A stretch of DNA of 64,000 bases, from assembly GCA_000716465.1 (NCBI GenBank), contig JNWL01000021.1, forward strand, positions 1-64,000, read 5' to 3'. Below the pieces are notes generated by a model, which saw only the letters and a program-made list of their open reading frames with translations, did not search any database and was not told where the DNA came from. Positions within the stretch are counted from its first letter, which is position 1. Each line of letters begins with the position of its first letter. This stretch comes from Streptomyces bikiniensis. GTDB lineage: Bacteria > Actinomycetota > Actinomycetes > Streptomycetales > Streptomycetaceae. The translations under genes were made by a program, and so were the position numbers. This document shows positions 60,069-64,000 of this stretch, piece by piece.

Positions 60069-60551
60069 TCAGTGGCTGTCGGGGACCTTGTTGTCACACG
60101 GCGAGCAGTCGGACGCGTCGACCGACCACAGCTCCTCGTCGACCGCGAACCCGTTCTGCCGGATCAGCTCGGCGGTACGCGTCACCGTGCCGTCGCGACG
60201 CCGCTCGATGAGCGGGGCGTGGTGCTTGTAGTTCCCGCCGTTGTACTCCTCGCAGAGCGCGAAGTAGAGCGGCGTGTCCAGGATGAGCTGGTGCACGCCG
60301 ATGTCGACGGTGTACCCGACCCCCATGTCCACGCCGGGGTTCTCCATAGCGGTGATCAGGTACGCGATGCCCTGGCCCAGGGTGCGTTCGGCAAGGCTCC
60401 GGACAGCCACGCTGTCGCGCAGCAGCAGCCGGACTTCACGCTCCCAGAGGTCGGACACGCCCACGTCGGCGACCAGATGGGGCACCCGGGACGCGAGCGT
60501 GTTTAGGATGATGCGCGGATCACGGGTCCGCGTCTGAACGACGGTACTCAT
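60069..60551 (-). CDS. GRDP-like hypothetical protein with C-terminal CxxC tail
   Basis: This 160-residue protein has a central TVDIGVHQLILDTPLYFALCEEYNGGNYKHH motif that resembles the VDxxxHxxIL-T-x-x-Y-x-x-FC pattern of glycine-rich-domain (GRDP-like) proteins. Its C-terminus ends WSVDASDCSPCDNKVPDSH, a short Cys-containing tail. It is encoded 87 bases upstream of the methyltransferase gene in the same direction. Function unknown; a role as substrate for modification cannot be excluded but is speculative. Confidence 0.7.
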   Translation of the reverse strand: MSTVVQTRTRDPRIILNTLASRVPHLVADVGVSDLWEREVRLLLRDSVAVRSLAERTLGQGIAYLITAMENPGVDMGVGYTVDIGVHQLILDTPLYFALCEEYNGGNYKHHAPLIERRRDGTVTRTAELIRQNGFAVDEELWSVDASDCSPCDNKVPDSH

Positions 60552-60727
60552 CGTGCGGTTTCCTCCTGTGGTCGGAGTTGCTGCACTTGCCCACCCATCC
60601 GTCTTTCTTGCTGTCACTCGACGGACGGGAGTTGCACCCGCTCTCCTCCCGGACGGAAGACGGTGGAGCTTCCGATGTGAGTTCACGGGAGGAGAGCGGA
60701 GTTCGCAGAGCCGTGCGGTGAGCCGGC

Positions 60728-60997
60728 CTATGCGGCGAGCCCGGCACAGCGCGTGCAGTGAAGTTTCGCGAGGGCGGCAAGCTGCCGCTTCTCCCGGTCG
60801 GTGGCGGGGCGCACACGCGTCCAGGGAACCGACCACTGGTAGCCGGTCGGCCGGACGAGGTGAACCATCCCGCCCGGCGCGAAACCGGAAACGACGCCCA
60901 CCATGTCATGAGAGGACTCGTAGACCTTGAGCCCCACCATGAGACCGGTGTTCCCATAGGGCTTGGGCCGGGGTTTCACTCCGCCCGGGGTCCGCAT
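60728..60997 (-). CDS. Small hypothetical protein, MG-loop paralogue A
   Basis: This protein of about 89 residues has the pattern GLMVGLKVYESSHDMVGVVSGFAPGGMVHLVRPTGYQWSVPWTRVRPATDREKRQLAALAKL and a CTRC near its end. It aligns with the product of the overlapping upstream gene (GGVMGHVGPRYQLRPLNGGREWEADPAEMAPARQSDALTERVAEANRL), so the two are tandem paralogues of a small Streptomyces family. Start choice at 60997 is uncertain. Function unknown. Confidence 0.6.
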   Translation of the reverse strand: MRTPGGVKPRPKPYGNTGLMVGLKVYESSHDMVGVVSGFAPGGMVHLVRPTGYQWSVPWTRVRPATDREKRQLAALAKLHCTRCAGLAA

Positions 60998-61230
60998 TCC
61001 CGGCCGAGCCGATTCGCTTCGGCCACGCGTTCCGTAAGCGCATCCGACTGCCGCGCCGGGGCCATCTCTGCCGGGTCGGCTTCCCATTCCCTACCCCCAT
61101 TCAGTGGGCGAAGCTGGTAGCGCGGGCCGACGTGGCCCATCACGCCCCCACACGCCCCGTTCTCGTGTCCTGGACAACTTCTCCCGGCTCCCACACCCGC
61201 GGGTGCGCGCGGGCTCTCAGGTGCATTCAC
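60976..61230 (-). CDS. Small hypothetical protein, MG-loop paralogue B
   Basis: This 84-residue protein, with GTG preceded by an AAAGGGG ribosome site, contains a compact C-terminal domain GVMGHVGPRYQLRPLNGGREWEADPAEMAPARQSDALTERVAEANRL of a type common in small Streptomyces proteins. It overlaps both neighbours (22 bp and 14 bp), giving a tightly packed operon. A paralogue follows directly. The role is unknown. Confidence 0.62.
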   Translation of the reverse strand: MNAPESPRAPAGVGAGRSCPGHENGACGGVMGHVGPRYQLRPLNGGREWEADPAEMAPARQSDALTERVAEANRLGRECGPRAE

Positions 61231-61402
61231 GGCGCCCCTTTCGTTCCAACCCGTCACGCACCCGGAGCAGTACGGGCCGCATAGGCAACGCGTAGCCGCT
61301 CCGAGGCACCCACTCCGGCGCGAGTCGCCAGAACCCGCCCGCCTCTATCAGGGCGGCCAACTCGTCCACGTCTTCGATCTCGCGGGCGGGCTTGTGATCC
61401 AT
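61217..61402 (-). CDS. Small hypothetical protein, first gene of accessory operon
   Basis: This 61-residue acidic/aromatic protein (MDHKPAREIEDVDELAALIEAGGFWRLAPEWVPRSG...) has no known domain. A GAAGGAC ribosome site precedes the ATG. It is divergent from the TPR/HTH regulator with a 147-bp gap and overlaps the next gene by 14 bases, so it starts the minus-strand operon. Confidence 0.55.
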   Translation of the reverse strand: MDHKPAREIEDVDELAALIEAGGFWRLAPEWVPRSGYALPMRPVLLRVRDGLERKGRRECT

Positions 61403-61504
61403 GTCCGGGGTCCTTCGTTGCGGCGTCGTCCCTTGCGGTGACCTCTGCTCGCACTAGGCAACCGTGCGACTACGCACAGCGGTACCGTTGCAACAGGGGC
61501 AGGA

Positions 61505-61519
61505 CTTAAGAGCTTTAAG
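61505..61519. promoter_or_regulatory. Candidate palindrome in accessory divergent promoter
   Basis: CTTAA-N5-TTAAG (61505-61519) lies 30 bases before the regulator's GTG in the AT-richer divergent region. It may be the binding site of the HTH regulator, but this is unproven. Confidence 0.45.
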
Positions 61520-61549
61520 CGGCTTGATGGCTCGGGGAGTTGAGGACCG

Positions 61550-62896
61550 GTGGGCAACCCGGAACCGAACGTGGGGCTTGAGCGGCTGTACCGGGAAACC
61601 GGGTGGACGCTGCGACAGTTCGCGCAGGAGATCAACCGCTTGGGGACGGAGCGCGGCACACCCCTGCGATACCGAGAGCCGTCGGTGCACCAGTGGCTCA
61701 AGGGCCACATGCCGAAGGAGGATGCACGGCCGTTGATCCTGGAAGCCCTCTCCCGCAAGCTCCGGCGCCCGGTGACGCACAACGAGGCCGGGTTCCGCAG
61801 AACTCCGACAGATCAGCTTCCCTCCCAGCCCAGTACGGTGGAGGGGCTGTTGGACCTGGGAAGGCAAGACATGGACCCGTCCCGCCGAAGCATCCTCGGC
61901 GTCGGCCTCTTCTCCATTGCGCTGACCATTCCCAACTGGCCGGACGTGGTCGGCAGGATGGAAGCCGTCCAGAAAGGCGACGTCCAGCGCATAGGGATGG
62001 CCGATGTCCACACCGTTTCCGCGATGACCGAGCGAATCTCTGAGCTGGACGACCAGTTCGGAGGGCGCACCGCCCGGCCCATGGCTGCCGCATTCCTGGT
62101 GAACACAGCAGCTCCATATCTGCGGATGGAATCCCCGGAATCCGTCCGCAAAGCCATGATGGGCGCGGTCTCGGACCTCTGCTACCTCACGGGCTATATG
62201 GCAGTGGACGAGGGGCTCCACGGATTGGCGCAGAAGTACTATCTAAAGGCACTTGAACTTGCCGGAGCGTCTGAGGATCACTTGACGTTCTGCACCACCC
62301 TGCGAGGGATGAGCGTTCAAGCAGTCGACTTGGGGCACGGCGCCCAGGCAATGCGTCTCGCGGACGCCGCGGCGGCTGCCTCACCGCAAGCCGGCCCGCG
62401 AATGCGCGCCTTCCTTGTGGGGCAGCAAGCCCATGCGGCAGCGCAGACGGGCGCCCGCGTCCAGGCGCAGCGCTACCTGCGGGAAGCCGAAGTGGCCATG
62501 GAAAAGGCGGAGTCGCAGTCCAAGGCTTTCGGCTCTTACGACCCGTCGTCGCTCCTGTACCACACGAGCCAAGTACGATACGAACTCGGAGACATCGCCG
62601 GATCAATCGAAGCCATGGAACAGTCCGATCGGATTCGGCAGAGCGTCTATCGCCGTGCCAGGGTCCGGCACCGCTGCACCCTGGCCGAGAGGCAGCTGGA
62701 ACTAGGCCACCTTGAAGCCGCGTGCCAGACATGGACTCTCGCCCTGGAGGACTACCCCAGTCTCCAGTCCGGAAGGGCGGACGAGCGGATTAGAACCATG
62801 CATAGCCGGATTCGCCCGTTCATGAAGAATCACGCAGCCCGTGACCTTTTCGAGCGGGCTCGCCTGGTGACCCCGGAAAGAATGTTGCCCCGATAA
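61550..62896 (+). CDS. HTH/TPR-type transcriptional regulator
   Basis: This 448-residue protein starts with a helix-turn-helix-like part (LERLYRETGWTLRQFAQEINRLG... RYREPSVHQWLKGHMPKEDARPLILEALSRKL). Several tetratricopeptide-type helical repeats follow (for example KYYLKALELAGASEDHLTFCTTLRGMSVQAVDLGHGAQAMRLADAAAAASPQAG and LLYHTSQVRYELGDIAGSIEAMEQSDRIR). This design resembles Streptomyces peptide- or ligand-sensing regulators. It is divergent from the methyltransferase-containing operon and probably controls it. Confidence 0.8.
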   Translation: MGNPEPNVGLERLYRETGWTLRQFAQEINRLGTERGTPLRYREPSVHQWLKGHMPKEDARPLILEALSRKLRRPVTHNEAGFRRTPTDQLPSQPSTVEGLLDLGRQDMDPSRRSILGVGLFSIALTIPNWPDVVGRMEAVQKGDVQRIGMADVHTVSAMTERISELDDQFGGRTARPMAAAFLVNTAAPYLRMESPESVRKAMMGAVSDLCYLTGYMAVDEGLHGLAQKYYLKALELAGASEDHLTFCTTLRGMSVQAVDLGHGAQAMRLADAAAAASPQAGPRMRAFLVGQQAHAAAQTGARVQAQRYLREAEVAMEKAESQSKAFGSYDPSSLLYHTSQVRYELGDIAGSIEAMEQSDRIRQSVYRRARVRHRCTLAERQLELGHLEAACQTWTLALEDYPSLQSGRADERIRTMHSRIRPFMKNHAARDLFERARLVTPERMLPR

Positions 62897-62904
62897 CGCG
62901 AAAC

Positions 62905-62947
62905 AGCCCGCACCCATGGCGCCAGATAGGCGCCATGGGTGCGGGCT
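62905..62947 (+). terminator. Terminator after the HTH/TPR gene
   Basis: A perfect 19-bp inverted repeat with loop AGATA (62905-62923 and 62929-62947) lies 8 bases after the stop codon. Confidence 0.82.
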
Positions 62948-63025
62948 TCGGCTCCACGAAAACGCCCAAATGGGCCATGCGCGTTTTTTGCCTCCCTGCC
63001 GTGCTTCCAGGGCGCGGAAAGGGGG

Positions 63026-63364
63026 TCACGCTCTGGTCGAGGGCTCGGGCAAGCGAGGGCGGACACTCTCGGCAGCCCGTCCGCCGGGCTGATGCTTCGC
63101 GGTCTCGCGGTTGTGGCACGGCGTACACGGCGGATGCAGACGCGACCACGCGTCGGGATCGGTGACGCCACGTGCGAGCAGCGAGCGGCGCGAGTCGGGG
63201 AAGTGGTCGGCCACTGTCGCCGGCTTCGTGCACAGCACGCACCACGGATGGGCGTAGAGGTAGCGGCGCCGGATGTTCGGCCACCGTCGCCCGTACGCGC
63301 TCGTCCCCCGGTGTCTCCCGCAGTGCGTTCGCCTGACGCTCGTGAGCGACACAACGGCCACCAC
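63026..63364 (-). CDS. HNH endonuclease, phage type
   Basis: This protein of about 112 residues has a zinc-type HNH motif: RYLYAHPWCVLCTKPATVADHFPDSRRSLL... WSRLHPPCTPCHNRE, with the CxxC pairs and His residues of the fold. Small HNH proteins of this kind stand near terminase genes in actinophages and in integrated remnants. GTG start at 63364. Upstream lies another HNH gene on the same strand. Confidence 0.75.
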   Translation of the reverse strand: MVAVVSLTSVRRTHCGRHRGTSAYGRRWPNIRRRYLYAHPWCVLCTKPATVADHFPDSRRSLLARGVTDPDAWSRLHPPCTPCHNRETAKHQPGGRAAESVRPRLPEPSTRA

Positions 63365-63492
63365 GGGCAGTCAGTTCAGGGCACCCGGATACCGAGCACG
63401 GGGGGGCGGGGTCGTCGGGGCAAGGAAGGTACCCCCTTCAGCGAGTGGGCGCGAAAGTTGACGCGTACTTCGGGATGCTGTGTTCTGCCCCT

Positions 63493-63702
63493 ATGTCTGA
63501 ACTCACCGGTCCCGATGACTCGGAGACTGCCGTCAAGAGCAAGTTCGAACTAGCGCTTGGGAAAGTTCACTTGCGCATGGAAAACGTGTCGGAGCGTGTG
63601 CAACTAGCCGTTGTCTACGGGGCGACTGCTTGCGCCCTCGGTTTGATCGCTCGCAGCGCGCTAAACGGCAAGGGCGATCAGAGCGACCAGGACGACCTCT
63701 AG
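63493..63702 (+). CDS. Small hypothetical protein, possible phage gene
   Basis: This 69-residue protein (MSELTGPDDSETAVKSKFELALGKVHLRMENVSERVQLAVVYGATACALGLIARSAL...) has an amphipathic N-terminal helix and one C-terminal hydrophobic segment. No domain recognised. Codon use is less GC-biased than in the core genes, which suggests acquired DNA. Its stop overlaps the stop of the opposing HNH gene. Confidence 0.5.
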   Translation: MSELTGPDDSETAVKSKFELALGKVHLRMENVSERVQLAVVYGATACALGLIARSALNGKGDQSDQDDL

Positions 63703-64000
63703 GCAGCGGGCCCGAACTCCGTCCTGGTCTTGAGCCGGTGGCGTCTCCGGCACAGCACTTGAACGTTGCCGTCCGTGTCGGTCCCTCCCATCGAGAGGGG
63801 CCGCACGTGGTCCACGTCTACCGCGTCGGCGGGGAAGTCGTCCAGGCACCAGTCACACCACGCGGCCCCCTTCCGCTCGATGATCCGGCGGAGCCTCGCA
63901 GCAGCATCGTTCCGGGCCGCTCGTCGTCGGCTCCGTGCTCGGCGGTTCCGGACGGTCGGTCGTCGCTCGTACGTGCCATGGCGGGTCTTGCAGCGGCCCC
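63699..64000 (-). CDS. HNH endonuclease, partial at window edge
   Basis: The minus-strand frame running in from the window end encodes an HNH nuclease: an Arg-rich segment, WCDWCLDDFPADAVDVDHVRPLSMGG (zinc CxxC, then DxDHxxP) and GNVQVLCRRHRLK with the final C-x-x-H pair, ending at a TAG (63699-63701). The start lies beyond position 64000. It resembles McrA/phage-type HNH proteins. Confidence 0.75.
   Translation of the reverse strand, partial: GRCKTRHGTYERRPTVRNRRARSRRRAARNDAAARLRRIIERKGAAWCDWCLDDFPADAVDVDHVRPLSMGGTDTDGNVQVLCRRRHRLKTRTEFGPAA

Noticed and set aside
1..64000. tRNA, rRNA, insertion sequences
   Set aside because: No cloverleaf-like sequence with a T-loop consensus, no ribosomal RNA and no transposase were recognised by eye; a covariance search would be needed to exclude tRNAs fully.

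Overview
This window is chromosomal DNA from a Streptomyces-type actinomycete. The evidence is very high GC, strong third-position GC bias, frequent GTG starts, start/stop overlaps inside operons, and gene neighbourhoods typical of the Streptomyces core: afsQ1/afsQ2 with sigQ, deoC with aldehyde dehydrogenases, sdhCDAB, and a Kdn/sialic-acid-type wall-polymer locus. No rRNA, tRNA, insertion sequence or CRISPR array was recognised.

Layout. 0-6 kb: phosphohexomutase, a PH-domain membrane protein, and a deoC-aldehyde dehydrogenase operon whose last gene is a half-length, catalytically empty aldehyde dehydrogenase. 6-15 kb: a secreted protein, a uridine-kinase-like enzyme, the sigQ / afsQ1-afsQ2-lipoprotein signalling locus, VanZ and PspC membrane proteins, adenosine deaminase, and an alpha/beta-hydrolase-like protein lacking its serine. 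15-21 kb: LysR/MFS divergent pair, L,D-transpeptidase, ECF sigma factor with a SnoaL-like tail, STAS protein, HAD phosphatase, Uma2 nuclease-like protein. 21-28 kb: nucleoside uptake and salvage (BMP lipoprotein, ABC ATPase, two permeases, cdd, deoA). 28.6-37.4 kb: M20 amidohydrolase, then two divergent operons for a nonulosonic-acid (probably Kdn) wall polymer. 37-47 kb: MerR, LysE, a second L,D-transpeptidase, an ECF sigma factor with a membrane partner carrying collagen-like triplets, a Clp-N/HTH protein, GH20 hexosaminidase, and an OHCU-decarboxylase-like protein. 47.7-51.1 kb: sdhCDAB. 51-59 kb: a small membrane protein, MarR next to a wrecked MFS gene, a TetR-controlled three-gene operon, a peptide-type binding protein, and a metallophosphoesterase. 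59.3-64 kb: an accessory island with a TPR/HTH regulator, a divergent operon of small proteins plus a methyltransferase, and HNH nucleases of phage type.

Most notable signal. The 12-bp palindrome CTACGCGCGTAG, perfect or with one or two changes, stands immediately upstream of exactly the nucleoside genes: deoC, add, deoA, the nucleoside ABC operon and its BMP lipoprotein. In four of the five cases its edge supplies a -10-like hexamer. This defines a candidate nucleoside regulon of five transcription units spread over 26 kb. The regulator is not obvious in the window. Two genes also appear to use rare start codons: AUC for the nucleoside ABC ATPase and CUG for the OHCU-decarboxylase-like gene.

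Other regulatory structure is unusually readable. It includes an AfsQ1 box between sigQ and afsQ1, paired TetR operators around a promoter, and paired inverted repeats before the Clp-N/HTH gene. Strong hairpin terminators define many transcription units.
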